Counted from the stretch's first letter, positions 25,955 through 34,260 are shown. The stretch: 44,093 nucleotides of DNA from an uncultured Actinomycetes bacterium (GCA_903875425.1 CAIQWC010000029.1:1-44093), one strand, 5' to 3'. The notes: a model not told the origin generated them from the letters alone. A program made the numbers and translations.

Positions 25955-26272
25955 ATGGGTGAGCAATTCACGCGCAAACTCGCGGCCGACCTGCCTGACA
26001 AGGCTCTGGGTCTCATTGATACCGTTGTCGATACGATCAATGACCGCGTCGTCCGCCCCGTCATTCTGGTTGCGAGGGGCATCGTCTTTGGCATCTTGAT
26101 CGCCACCTTCTTGGTGGTCGCTGCGGTGGGCACTGCGATCATGACCTTACGAATTCTTGATGTGTACGCTTTCCCCACTGCTATCTGGGCCTCATACTTG
26201 GTTCTCGCTGGCATCTTCAGCCTCATTGGCCTGATTCTTTGGGCTAAGCGTGGCGCAACTACTACCGAATAG
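25955..26272 (+). CDS. Small membrane protein (105 aa), hypothetical
   Basis: I do not recognise a named family. An amphipathic N-terminal helix (FTRKLAADLPDKALGLIDTVVDTINDRVVRP) precedes two hydrophobic segments (~36-65 and ~72-97) and a short KRGATTTE tail. It sits between the degV gene and trxB in the same direction, with 31 and 7 bases to its neighbours, so it is probably part of the operon. The layout resembles small phage-holin-like or 'DUF' proteins near trxB in actinobacteria; no function is assigned. Confidence 0.7.
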   Translation: MGEQFTRKLAADLPDKALGLIDTVVDTINDRVVRPVILVARGIVFGILIATFLVVAAVGTAIMTLRILDVYAFPTAIWASYLVLAGIFSLIGLILWAKRGATTTE

Positions 26273-26279
26273 GAACCCC

Positions 26280-27236
26280 ATGACCACCAAGACCGACGTC
26301 CTTATCGTCGGCTCAGGCCCTGCAGGCTTGACCGCCGCGATTTACACCTCCCGAGCTCAGCTCTCCCCCATCATGGTTGAGGGAGAGCCATCGTCTACCT
26401 CTGATCAGCCTGGTGGACAGTTAATGCTGACCACCGAGGTAGAAAACTTTCCTGGATTTCCTGATGGCATCATGGGTCCAGAACTCATGGTGCATATGCG
26501 CGCACAGGCCCAACGCTTCGGTACTGAAATCGTGACCGCTAAAGTTTCCAAACTCGATCTACGCCAGCGTCCCTTCAGGGCGTGGGTGGGTGAGCCCGCG
26601 GGTGAACCTACGTACGAAGCCACCTCGGTCATCATCGCGACGGGTGCGCGTTCCCTGATGTTGGGTGTTCCTGGTGAAGACCGCTTACTCGGTCACGGCG
26701 TTTCGACCTGCGCGACCTGTGACGGCTTCTTCTTCCGCGACCTTCCCATCGTGATGGTTGGTGGTGGCGACTCGGCCTTGGAAGAAGCTATTTTCCTAAC
26801 GCGCTTTGCAAGCTCAGTAACCTTGGTACACCGCCGCGACACGCTTCGTGCGTCCAAGATCATGCAAGAGCGCGCCTTTGCGAATCCCAAGATCCACGTT
26901 CGCTGGAACGCACAAGTGACCGAGATTATGGGTGACACCAAGGTCGAGTCAGTTCGAATCGTCGATACGCTCAGCGGAGCCGAAAGCGTCGAAGCAGTCT
27001 CAGGTGTCTTCGTCGCTATTGGCCACCAGCCCAACACTGATCTTTTCGCCGACCAACTTGAGCTACTCGATAATGGCTACTTGAAAGTTCACGACGGTTC
27101 ACTGACCTCCATCGAAGGGGTGTTTGCCTGCGGTGATGTTGCTGATCACACCTATCGACAAGCCATTACCGCTGCGGGCTCTGGTTGCATGGCGGCCATC
27201 GATACCGAGCGGTGGCTCGAGACGCAGGGTCACTAG
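26280..27236 (+). CDS. trxB: Thioredoxin-disulfide reductase
   Basis: A 318-residue FAD/NADPH enzyme that reduces thioredoxin. It has the FAD motif GSGPAG (11-16), GGQLMLTTEVENFPGF (45-60), the redox CATC (144-147), the NADPH motif GGGDSA, RRDTLRASKIMQ, and the C-terminal FACGDVADHTYRQAITAAGSGCMAA. The start ATG 26280 follows AGGA by 5 bases. It is 79 bases before trxA in the standard actinobacterial order trxB-trxA-cwlM. Confidence 0.97.
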   Translation: MTTKTDVLIVGSGPAGLTAAIYTSRAQLSPIMVEGEPSSTSDQPGGQLMLTTEVENFPGFPDGIMGPELMVHMRAQAQRFGTEIVTAKVSKLDLRQRPFRAWVGEPAGEPTYEATSVIIATGARSLMLGVPGEDRLLGHGVSTCATCDGFFFRDLPIVMVGGGDSALEEAIFLTRFASSVTLVHRRDTLRASKIMQERAFANPKIHVRWNAQVTEIMGDTKVESVRIVDTLSGAESVEAVSGVFVAIGHQPNTDLFADQLELLDNGYLKVHDGSLTSIEGVFACGDVADHTYRQAITAAGSGCMAAIDTERWLETQGH

Positions 27237-27315
27237 CGCATTCTTTACCAAAAGGGGCACATTCATAGCGCGTGGCGTGTTGAATAGAGTCCTAGCAACA
27301 AGACAGGAGTCCACC

Positions 27316-27642
27316 ATGGCCGACATCATCACCCTTTCCGATGCCACCTTCAATGAGACCATTCAAAGCTCAGATGTCCCCGTATTGGTGGACTTTTGGG
27401 CCGAGTGGTGCGGTCCTTGCAAGATGATTGCCCCCATTCTCGAAGAGATTGCCGCTGAGCACGACGGCAAAATCCAGATCGCCAAACTCAATATTGACGA
27501 GAACCTCAACGTCACCCGAGACTTCGGCGTGATGAGTATCCCGACGCTCTTGCTCTTCAAGAACGGTGACGTCGCGACTCGCATGGTTGGTGCTAAGCCC
27601 AAGGGCGCCCTTGTTCAGGAGCTCAGCCCATACCTGGACTGA
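27316..27642 (+). CDS. trxA: Thioredoxin
   Basis: A 108-residue thioredoxin. The active site WCGPC (31-35) sits in VLVDFWAEWCGPCK, with the cis-proline MSIPTLLLFKNG block later. It donates electrons to the Bcp-type peroxiredoxin and other targets. The start ATG 27316 follows AGGAG by 6 bases; the open frame further upstream has no similarity. The stop TGA at 27640-27642 shares bases with the codon I take as the start of the cwlM-like gene. Confidence 0.97.
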   Translation: MADIITLSDATFNETIQSSDVPVLVDFWAEWCGPCKMIAPILEEIAAEHDGKIQIAKLNIDENLNVTRDFGVMSIPTLLLFKNGDVATRMVGAKPKGALVQELSPYLD

Positions 27643-28610
27643 ACCACCTCCCCCTCTCCGAAGGTGCCACGGGGCCAGACGTCAGTGATCTCCAGGATCG
27701 CCTGACGCGTATTGTCACGTCTCCACTCAGCGATACTCCCGGTACCTTTGGGGCCTCCACGAGAGCAGCGGTCGAGGCCTTTCAGCGCCAACGCGGACTT
27801 CGTATTGACGGCATTGTTGGTCGCCATACCTGGTTAACGCTGGTCGAAGCTGGACTCTCACTTGGTGACAGACAGTTGTATCGTGCTCACCCCTTACTCC
27901 GTGGTGATGATGTGGCCGATCTACAGACGCGGCTGTGCTCACTCGGTTTTGATACCGGTCGAGTTGATGGAATCTATGGCGATAATACGGCTACGGCCGT
28001 GGCTGAGTTCCAACGCAATCTCAAGTTGGCGGTAGACGGCATCGCTGGGCGAAATACGCTTGAGGAACTAACTCGTATCACGACTCAAAAAGAAAATCCC
28101 TGGCTGGTAACGACCGTGAGGGAACAAGCCAATCGATACCAATCCTCAGTTGGTTTAGAAGGATTTCGTATAGGTATTATTTCTACAAACACCTTATCGG
28201 CGGTTTCCTCGGCGATGGCCACATACCTTGGCGATGCTGGCGCGATCGTGATTCCCGTGGCTGGCCACGCTGAGTCCGAACAAGCCAGCGAGGCGAATCA
28301 ATCCAATATTGACCTACTCCTGGCGCTCCACAGTAGCGAGCAGACTCGCGTGGCCCACTATCGGAGTTATTCCTACGAGTCCGTAGCCGGCCGCGAGCTC
28401 TCCGCTTTAGTAGCGACCGCAATCAGCACGGTAGATGGCATCCATGCTGTTGCTGAGGGTATGTACCTCTCGCTACTGCGCGAAACAAGCATGGTGGCCA
28501 TTGTGGTTGAGCTCGTTGCGCTTGACCTTGGCTTAGAGTTGGCCGAGGCCATCGCTAGCGCCATCACCTCAGCGATGATTGCTTGGGCCGCTGGCTCGTC
28601 ACGGTCATAG
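27639..28610 (+). CDS. cwlM: CwlM-like peptidoglycan-binding protein, apparently inactive amidase
   Basis: The frame has two PG_binding_1 repeats (about 7-62, with AAVEAFQRQRGLRIDGIVG; and 84-145, with GDDVADLQTRLCSLGF and DGIYGDNT), then an amidase_3-like region (158-323). This order, and its place just after trxA, matches actinobacterial CwlM, which in mycobacteria regulates MurA rather than cutting peptidoglycan. The DPGHGG-type zinc motif is absent: the equivalent stretch reads GIISTNT, leaving only LALHSS and VVEL as remnants. There is no ATG, GTG or TTG in frame before TTG 27876, which would delete the first repeat. I start at CTG 27639, which overlaps the trxA stop (CTGA). ATA 27630, 8 bases after AGGAG, is another choice. 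Confidence 0.75.
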   Translation: MNHLPLSEGATGPDVSDLQDRLTRIVTSPLSDTPGTFGASTRAAVEAFQRQRGLRIDGIVGRHTWLTLVEAGLSLGDRQLYRAHPLLRGDDVADLQTRLCSLGFDTGRVDGIYGDNTATAVAEFQRNLKLAVDGIAGRNTLEELTRITTQKENPWLVTTVREQANRYQSSVGLEGFRIGIISTNTLSAVSSAMATYLGDAGAIVIPVAGHAESEQASEANQSNIDLLLALHSSEQTRVAHYRSYSYESVAGRELSALVATAISTVDGIHAVAEGMYLSLLRETSMVAIVVELVALDLGLELAEAIASAITSAMIAWAAGSSRS

Positions 28611-28641
28611 GCTTCCTTTACGGAGCATCGCTGAGGTCCAA

Positions 28642-28670
28642 CCCCAAAAGCCCTTACCTTGGGGCGTTTT
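28642..28670 (+). terminator. Probable terminator after the cwlM-like gene
   Basis: CCCCAA (28642-28647) pairs with TTGGGG (28659-28664) across an 11-base loop, followed by CGTTTTG. It lies 31 bases after the stop of the operon's last gene and before the convergent parB gene. The U-tail is short, so strength is uncertain. Confidence 0.55.
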
Positions 28671-28784
28671 GAGGTCGTGAATAACAATAAGTATTTCGTT
28701 ACCCTCAAGCCACGGTGGAGATATCCACAAGGTAACCCACAGCGTGGGGAAAACATAAACCTATGGTCTAGGTAAGTCTTAGCC

Positions 28785-29717
28785 TCAGCTTGGGATTATT
28801 TGTCGATAGATCCGCTCAAGGTCTGCGATGTCCGAGAAATCAACCACGAGCCGGCCCTTACGGCCCGTGATATCGACCTTGCATCGCGTATTCAAGTAGT
28901 TCGAGAGCAGCTCTTCGAGTTCTGTAAAACCGGCGGGTGGCAGAGGGCGCGGAGCCGTGCGCCGTGGTGTAGATCGGGTACCAGCGCCAGCGCCAGGCAA
29001 GGGTGGGGTCTGCCCATCGTCTCCGTCCACGCTTGATTCGAGACTCTCTCCCCTGACAAGCGCTTCGGTTTGTCGCACCGATAAACCCTGAGACTCGATG
29101 ATCTCCACTAGGGATTCTTGAAGAATCCGGTCCGGCGTAGCGAGCAAACTCCGTCCATGGCCCGCGCTGATTCGCCCTTCTTTAATGGCCAATTTCACAC
29201 TCTCAGGAAGTTGCAAGAGGCGCAGGGTGTTGGTAACGGTGGTACGAGATTTACCCACTCTGGTTGAGACTTCATCATGAGTGAGGCCGAACTCATCAAT
29301 AAGCTGTTGATATCCTGCGGCTTCTTCAAGGGCGCTGAGATCGGCTCGGTGAATATTCTCCACCAGTGCCTGCTCGAGACTTTCTTGGTCGTTAATGGCA
29401 GTTCTCACCAAGACTGGAATTGTGGCTAGTCCAGCTCGCTTTGAGGCACGAAGCCGGCGCTCTCCCGCAATCAACTCGAAGGTTCCCGGCTCGTCATCAA
29501 TCTCACGGACCAAGATGGGCTGTAATACGCCCAACTCTCGAATCGAGTCTGCTAGTTGGGCAATTCGATCTTCGTCGAAGTAGTCCCGTGGTTGGTAGGC
29601 GTTAGCCCGTACCGATCCGATCGCTACCTCTCGAAGTGCTCCTTCTTGAGCAGCTTCGGCATTATCTGTGGGGATGAGAGCCCCGAGGCCCTTACCCAGC
29701 CCGCTTCGGCGCGCCAT
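28785..29717 (-). CDS. parB: Chromosome partitioning protein ParB
   Basis: A 310-residue CTPase and parS-binding protein. It has the N-terminal RSGLGKGLGALIP (4-16), the CTP-binding blocks GERRLRA (85-91) and ENIHRADLS (120-128), a helix-turn-helix (~145-167) with VGKSRTTVTNTLRLL, and the C-terminal dimerisation part after a Gly/Pro/Thr linker (~222-260). Its ATG lies inside the end of parA (26-base overlap) and has AAAGGAGGTGA upstream, a near-perfect match to the 16S anti-SD sequence, so it should be efficiently made. Three parS sites lie upstream of parA. Confidence 0.97.
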   Translation of the reverse strand: MARRSGLGKGLGALIPTDNAEAAQEGALREVAIGSVRANAYQPRDYFDEDRIAQLADSIRELGVLQPILVREIDDEPGTFELIAGERRLRASKRAGLATIPVLVRTAINDQESLEQALVENIHRADLSALEEAAGYQQLIDEFGLTHDEVSTRVGKSRTTVTNTLRLLQLPESVKLAIKEGRISAGHGRSLLATPDRILQESLVEIIESQGLSVRQTEALVRGESLESSVDGDDGQTPPLPGAGAGTRSTPRRTAPRPLPPAGFTELEELLSNYLNTRCKVDITGRKGRLVVDFSDIADLERIYRQIIPS

Positions 29718-30708
29718 TGCTCACCTCCTTTGCCAACTTTCTATACGTCTTGGCACCCTTTGAATTGGTATCGAAGACCGTGATGGGCTGCCCGAAGGAG
29801 GGGGCCTCACTGAGTCTCACCGTCCTCGGGATGATGGTCGCACACACCTGGTCAGGAAAATGCTCCGTCACATCTGCTGCCACGTCTGCCGAAAGTCTCG
29901 TTCTCGAGTCATACATGGTCAAAACGATGGTTGAGAGTTCTAGTTCGGGATTCAGATTAGAACTCACCAACTTCAAGGTGGCCCTGAGTTGCGTTAAACC
30001 TTCAAGGGCGTAGTACTCGCACTGAATAGGAACGAGAACTTCTCTTGCGGCCGTCAGGGCGTTAATGGTGATCAACCCAAGCGAAGGCGGGCAATCGATA
30101 ATGACAAAGTCGTAGTCGTCAATGACTGACTCGATGGCTCGCTTGAGGCGAAGTTCGCGGCTGAACATGGAGACGAGCTCAATTTCCACACCCGAAAGGT
30201 CCAACGTGGCCGGAGCCACAAATAGGCCCCGAACAGAGGTGGCTTCCACCACGTCTTCAAGGGGATGATCCTTCATAATGACGTCGTACATCGAAAACTC
30301 AAAATTGCGCCGCTCAATCCCAAGTCCCGTAGTCGCATTGCCCTGAGGATCTAGGTCCACCACAAGTACCCGATAGCCAAGTTCGGCGAGGGCTGCGCCC
30401 AGGTTCACGGTCGTCGTGGTCTTGCCAACCCCACCTTTTTGGTTGGCAATAGCGATCACCCGAGGCAGGGCTCTTACCGGTTTTTCTGAAGGCGCTACCT
30501 TGGCGATGGGTACCACCACATCTGCTTCCGGATTCGATTCGACCTCGCCATCAAGCGCGGTGGGAGGCACCTCGGGGGCCAGGGGAGTAGGGGCGGACTC
30601 GATAGCCGCTTCGGGCTGGGCCAATTCAGCATCTGGCATCTGCTTCATAACTGCCTTATCTTCGGGGCGGGAGGGTCGTCGAAACAACGCCATTACGTGG
30701 CGTTCCAT
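29692..30708 (-). CDS. parA: Chromosome partitioning ATPase ParA (Soj)
   Basis: A deviant-Walker ParA ATPase, 338 residues from the chosen start. The core begins at ~82 with VIAIANQKGGVGKTTTTVNLG, and contains VLVVDLDPQGNATTGLG, DYVIIDCPPSLG-type and CEYYALEGL blocks. The core is preceded by ~80 residues that are Pro/Glu/Ala-rich and probably disordered, longer than in most Soj proteins. I start at ATG 30708; TTG 30759 and ATG 30693 are alternatives and none has a strong ribosome site. It overlaps parB by 26 bases. With three parS sites just upstream it forms the origin-segregation locus. Confidence 0.93.
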   Translation of the reverse strand: MERHVMALFRRPSRPEDKAVMKQMPDAELAQPEAAIESAPTPLAPEVPPTALDGEVESNPEADVVVPIAKVAPSEKPVRALPRVIAIANQKGGVGKTTTTVNLGAALAELGYRVLVVDLDPQGNATTGLGIERRNFEFSMYDVIMKDHPLEDVVEATSVRGLFVAPATLDLSGVEIELVSMFSRELRLKRAIESVIDDYDFVIIDCPPSLGLITINALTAAREVLVPIQCEYYALEGLTQLRATLKLVSSNLNPELELSTIVLTMYDSRTRLSADVAADVTEHFPDQVCATIIPRTVRLSEAPSFGQPITVFDTNSKGAKTYRKLAKEVSNGAPKRAG

Positions 30709-30771
30709 GGGAGGGGATTCACGCCTGCCATCCTCCCCTGTATTGGGTGTGTTCGTCAAGTACTGAAACGA

Positions 30772-30787
30772 TGTTTCACGTGAAACA
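30772..30787. promoter_or_regulatory. parS site 1
   Basis: TGTTTCACGTGAAACA is a perfect match to the 16-bp palindromic parS consensus bound by chromosomal ParB. It lies just upstream of the parA gene, 64 bases before its chosen start. Confidence 0.97.
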
Positions 30788-30818
30788 TTCGGGCTCGAGC
30801 CACACGTGGCTCACAAGG

Positions 30819-30834
30819 TGTTTCACGTGAAACA
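30819..30834. promoter_or_regulatory. parS site 2
   Basis: A second perfect TGTTTCACGTGAAACA copy, 47 bases after site 1 (start to start). Confidence 0.97.
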
Positions 30835-30837
30835 TAA

Positions 30838-31018
30838 CCTGACACTCATCCACCCGTCGGGGGCCGATTTACCCCCTCAGCGGCGGAATGTGATTGGCTT
30901 GGCATAGAGCGGCTCGTCGCATCCCCGTTTCAGCGTCGGCCCCTACCTAGGTTTACAGACGCTGCTGCGTGGTGGCGGGCTGTAACAGAGCAAGAGCCCT
31001 ATCTGGTCTAACCCCCAA
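30838..31018. other. Intergenic region between parA and rsmG, apart from parS
   Basis: The parA-rsmG gap (30709-31060) is otherwise gene-free. Beyond the three parS sites I see nothing further that I can name, although the parA promoter should lie here, near sites 1 and 2, so ParB may influence parAB transcription. Confidence 0.5.
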
Positions 31019-31021
31019 AGA

Positions 31022-31037
31022 TGTTTCACGTGAAACA
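31022..31037. promoter_or_regulatory. parS site 3
   Basis: A third perfect TGTTTCACGTGAAACA copy, directly before the stop end of rsmG (24 bases from its last base). Confidence 0.97.
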
Positions 31038-31060
31038 TCGGTGGGGGCTAGCAATAATTC

Positions 31061-31687
31061 CTAGAACAGGGGCCGCTTACTGGGCACACCCACCCTGCGA
31101 GGGAAGCGCTCCGGGCAGATCTCCACGAGTTCCATGACCGCTAACCGAGGAGCCTCGTTCAGGATCCTTGCAGGGCCGAGCCCTAGCTCAGCGAGTCCTT
31201 GAGGGTTCCAGCGATCACCTGCCAGGTCCTCAGGGGGTTCTGACACAACCAGCATGGCACCTGGTTCCATGAAGCACGCTGCACACTCAGCCGTCACGGC
31301 CGGGGCCGCAAAAGATCGGGCGACCACCAGGTCGAAACTAGCCCGAAGCATCAGCTCATGCCCGAGATCCTCGGCTCGTCCACACAGCACCGTGACTCTA
31401 TCGCTCCAACCGAGCTTCTCCACAGCCTCGAGGAGGAAGTCGCAACGCTTCAATGAGCCATCAAGAAGGGTAAACCTGGCTTCTGGCCAGTCCGCCGCCA
31501 GAACAAGCCCCGGAACACCTCCGCCACTACCTAGGTCAAGCACCCGTTGAGGGGGGCCGCTTACGTCCAGCGCCCGGGCAAAGGCCCGGGCGTGGTGGAG
31601 GTGATCTTCTACGGGTCCAGGTCCGAGGAACCCGAGGGTTCGACTGCGATCCAGAACCTCAAGCAATGCTTCCTTGAGGTCTCCCAT
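31061..31687 (-). CDS. rsmG: 16S rRNA (guanine527-N7) methyltransferase RsmG
   Basis: A 208-residue SAM-dependent methyltransferase. The SAM motif is VLDLGSGGGVPGLVLAADWPEARFTLLDGSLKR (~44-76), then GRAEDLGHE and VVARSFAAP, the RsmG (GidB) blocks. Loss in other bacteria gives low-level streptomycin resistance. It sits between jag and the parS/parA locus, 9 bases after the jag stop. Confidence 0.95.
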   Translation of the reverse strand: MGDLKEALLEVLDRSRTLGFLGPGPVEDHLHHARAFARALDVSGPPQRVLDLGSGGGVPGLVLAADWPEARFTLLDGSLKRCDFLLEAVEKLGWSDRVTVLCGRAEDLGHELMLRASFDLVVARSFAAPAVTAECAACFMEPGAMLVVSEPPEDLAGDRWNPQGLAELGLGPARILNEAPRLAVMELVEICPERFPRRVGVPSKRPLF

Positions 31688-31696
31688 GGTGGTGGT

Positions 31697-32551
31697 TTAG
31701 TTGGCGGGTGCGATCACCACATGGCGACCGGGACCCTCGCCATCTGAGCGAGTGTCAATACCCTCAATGTCCTTGGCGGCATCGTGAACAGCTTTACGAT
31801 CAGCAGGAGACATGGGTTCAAGGGCCTGTGCCTCTCCAGAGGCCACCACCTCTTGCGCGACCTGGGCCGTGAAACGACCCAGCGCGGCGACACGACGCTC
31901 GCGGTAACGAGCGACGTCCACCAAGATGCGGTCAGTCTTCGAGGGAAAGCGACCCTGAACCACGGTTCGGGTTACGTCTTGCAGGGCTGCCAAGGTAGTT
32001 CCTCGGGGGCCCACTAGAACGCCAAGTCCTTCAGCGCCGTCAAGGGCCAGCTCAACGAGGTCATCTTCTAAGGGGCGGATTTCCACAGTGGCTTCTAGGC
32101 CCAAAGCTGCGACCAAACCCTCAAGGAACTCCTTGCCCACTGCGGCCTGCTCTTCCAAGGTAATGCCGTCTGCCATGTCTTGCTCCTTCTCGTTACGGCG
32201 CTTTGGTGCCGCTTCCTCTGTCTTCGGCTTTGCCGGTCGATCGTTCTTTTTCTTGTTGCTGTTCTGCTTTGGGGACTTTTCGCCTTGCTCTTTACGACCA
32301 CCGTCTCCGCGCTCTTCGCTGCGGTTCCGGTTACGCCCGCCATTGCGGCCTCCACCTTGACGCCTGGGCCGGGGGACCGATGGGGTCACGCGTGCCCGAA
32401 GCCGTGCTTCTCCCTTAACCCGTCCAAACATGCCCGTCTTGGGCTCTTCGAGCACCTGAATTTCGGCGTCTTTCTCCGCCACGCCCAGTTGGCTCAAGGC
32501 CCGTACTTTGGCATCTTCCAGGGACTTTGCTGTTACCTCTACCCACTCCAC
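31697..32551 (-). CDS. jag: RNA-binding protein KhpB/Jag
   Basis: A 284-residue protein: a Jag_N domain (~1-52; EWVEVTAKSLEDAKVRALSQLGV, KTGMFGRVKGEARLRA), a long low-complexity Arg/Gly/Asn/Lys linker (~58-120), a KH domain (~130-205, with LGVLVGPRGTTLAALQDV) and an R3H domain (~205-275). The linker is basic and probably disordered. KhpB proteins bind RNA and influence cell elongation and wall synthesis in firmicutes and actinobacteria. It starts at GTG 32551, 3 bases after the yidC stop. Confidence 0.92.
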   Translation of the reverse strand: MEWVEVTAKSLEDAKVRALSQLGVAEKDAEIQVLEEPKTGMFGRVKGEARLRARVTPSVPRPRRQGGGRNGGRNRNRSEERGDGGRKEQGEKSPKQNSNKKKNDRPAKPKTEEAAPKRRNEKEQDMADGITLEEQAAVGKEFLEGLVAALGLEATVEIRPLEDDLVELALDGAEGLGVLVGPRGTTLAALQDVTRTVVQGRFPSKTDRILVDVARYRERRVAALGRFTAQVAQEVVASGEAQALEPMSPADRKAVHDAAKDIEGIDTRSDGEGPGRHVVIAPAN

Positions 32552-32554
32552 GGC

Positions 32555-33517
32555 TTATTGGCCCTTTCGCTTACGCTTATTTTTTGACCGGTTCGTTGCG
32601 GCCGACTTCTGATTTTTTGGCGCTTCAATTTCTACCGTCTTGGCCTTCTCGACCTTCTCGGTCGCCTTACCCTCTACCACTTTTCCAGCGCCGCCGACGG
32701 GCTGAGCGATGCCTGTTCGGAACAGCACATCTTGCGTGGCGATGCGAATGGCACTGCTGACGATCATGTATACCAACACCGCAGCTGGGATCAAAAAGTA
32801 TATATAAGCAAAGAGGATCGGCATGAATTTTTGGATCTTTGCCATCTGGGGATTTGCCTGACTAGCGGGGTTGCGCTTACTCATCTGGCTCATCTGGAAA
32901 TACTGCAAGAACACTGCTACAGCAACAAAAATGAAATATGGCGCCGCGGCCCAGATCGAGCTGTGGTGGGAGAATGGCTTGAGGGCCATGTCCATTCCAA
33001 ACGACATCATTTTGCCATTAGAAGCAACCAAATTACAGAACATTTTTGAACTATTGGGGATGTAACGGGGCGCAACATGAGTGTAGGCAATGCCGAGATG
33101 GCAAGCCGGGTTCACAGGAATTGCTGTCTTCGAAATATTGGTGAGGCCTCGAATGATGTCGTAGAGAATGATCAAGAAGGGGAACTGAATGAACATCGGT
33201 AAGCAACCACCGGCTGGGTTCACGCCCTCTTCTTTGTAGAGGCGCATGAGCTCTTCATTGAGTTGCTGGCGATTTTCGGCGCCCTTGTACTTTTGCTGAA
33301 GCTTCTTGATCTCAGGCTGCACACTTTGCATCTTGATCATGGACTTGGTGGACTTGACGGTCAAAGGGGTCAAGATGCCCATAATGAGAATCGTCAACAG
33401 GGTGATCGCGAGGGTGTAGTTCGGCACGATCGAGTAAATGAAGGCCAGCACCAGCGCAAACAGCTTGAAGACTGGCTGAAATATTGCCCCAATACTATGG
33501 GTAATGCTTGCTAGCAC
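32555..33517 (-). CDS. yidC: Membrane protein insertase YidC
   Basis: A 320-residue Oxa1-type insertase with membrane segments at ~15-35, ~36-56, ~105-125, ~190-215 and ~230-255. It shows the MGILTPLTVKSTKSMIKMQSVQPEIKKLQQKY (46-77) segment and MRLYKEEGVNPAGGCLPMFIQFP. It lacks the large periplasmic domain of proteobacterial YidC, as expected for an actinobacterium. The tail is Lys-rich (NRSKNKRKRKGQ) and may contact the ribosome. The start is GTG 33517, overlapping the yidD stop. Confidence 0.95.
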   Translation of the reverse strand: MLASITHSIGAIFQPVFKLFALVLAFIYSIVPNYTLAITLLTILIMGILTPLTVKSTKSMIKMQSVQPEIKKLQQKYKGAENRQQLNEELMRLYKEEGVNPAGGCLPMFIQFPFLIILYDIIRGLTNISKTAIPVNPACHLGIAYTHVAPRYIPNSSKMFCNLVASNGKMMSFGMDMALKPFSHHSSIWAAAPYFIFVAVAVFLQYFQMSQMSKRNPASQANPQMAKIQKFMPILFAYIYFLIPAAVLVYMIVSSAIRIATQDVLFRTGIAQPVGGAGKVVEGKATEKVEKAKTVEIEAPKNQKSAATNRSKNKRKRKGQ

Positions 33518-33768
33518 TGGTGTTCTCCTACCTTCAGGGGGACCAGGTCAACACCGTGGCCACCGATGGGATTGCAACGCATGACTCTCCACATCGCCAT
33601 GGAAGCGCCCTTAAGGGCTCCGTGTACTTCAATGGCTTCCACGGCGAAGCTTGAGCAACTTGGAATAAAGCGACACGGGGAGACGTGATTACTTCTTGCG
33701 CTCTGATACGCCCCGACAGCCTTGAGCATCAGGCGAGCAGCGAAGCCTTGTTTAGCCTGATCAGCCAT
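33511..33768 (-). CDS. yidD: Membrane protein insertion efficiency factor YidD
   Basis: An 85-residue YidD: AVGAYQSARSNHVSPCRFIPSCSSFAVEAIEVHGALKGASMAMWRVMRCNP contains the conserved C-R-F-x-P-S-C-S-x-Y-like cluster (here CRFIPSCSSFA) and the RCNP end. It assists insertion via YidC. It overlaps rnpA by 8 bases upstream and yidC by 7 bases downstream. Confidence 0.95.
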   Translation of the reverse strand: MADQAKQGFAARLMLKAVGAYQSARSNHVSPCRFIPSCSSFAVEAIEVHGALKGASMAMWRVMRCNPIGGHGVDLVPLKVGEHQC

Positions 33769-34120
33769 GATTTTCCTTCCTAGTTTGACTTGCTCGGTTC
33801 ATCGCCTGACCCAAGCTGTGGATAACTTCTTCATATGAAAGCGAGGTGGCTTCGGGTTCTACGCGTATCAGGTAGCGACCTGGGCCAACCGGAAGGCTGA
33901 GCGCCGAGACCGCTTCCCTGAGTCGGCGCCTCAGGCGGTTGCGCTCAACCGCACCCCCACACCGCTTTGAGATCGCAAAAGCCATGCGAATAGGGGGATC
34001 TTGGTCGAGTTGGGAAACGAATGACGCAGCGATAGGGCCGCTTCGCCCCTTACCATCTGGCCGGCGAAACTCCTGAAACTCAGCCCGTTTGGTCACTCGT
34101 CCCAGGGCGCGACCGCCCAT
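33761..34120 (-). CDS. rnpA: Ribonuclease P protein component
   Basis: A 119-residue RnpA. It has RVTKRAEFQEFRR (8-20), IRMAFAISKRCGGAVERNRLRRRLREAV, the signature with the basic RNR-motif helix that binds RNase P RNA, then GRYLIRVEPEATSLSYEEV. The start ATG 34120 lies 5 bases after the rpmH stop. Confidence 0.95.
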   Translation of the reverse strand: MGGRALGRVTKRAEFQEFRRPDGKGRSGPIAASFVSQLDQDPPIRMAFAISKRCGGAVERNRLRRRLREAVSALSLPVGPGRYLIRVEPEATSLSYEEVIHSLGQAMNRASQTRKENHG

Positions 34121-34125
34121 CAGCT

Positions 34126-34260
34126 CTAGACCGTGAGCTTGTGACGGCCCTTAAGGCGGCGGGACCTCAATACAGCCCGCCCGGCCTTAGTGGACATACG
34201 GACACGAAAGCCATGGGTCTTGGCTCGTTTGCGGTTATTGGGCTGATACGTGCGCTTCAC
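34126..34260 (-). CDS. rpmH: 50S ribosomal protein L34
   Basis: A 44-residue L34, read on the minus strand from GTG 34260 (AAGGA site upstream) to the stop at 34126. It has the near-universal [20 protein letters not shown] beginning, then [18 protein letters not shown] and a short end LTV. It is shorter than typical ORF cut-offs. It begins the leftward rpmH-rnpA-yidD-yidC-jag block and is back to back with dnaA. Confidence 0.97.
   Translation of the reverse strand: MKRTYQPNNRKRAKTHGFRVRMSTKAGRAVLRSRRLKGRHKLTV

Noticed and set aside
28721-28729. ATATCCACA, a DnaA-box-like site near the parB end
   Set aside because: It has one mismatch and no partner box, so it may be chance.
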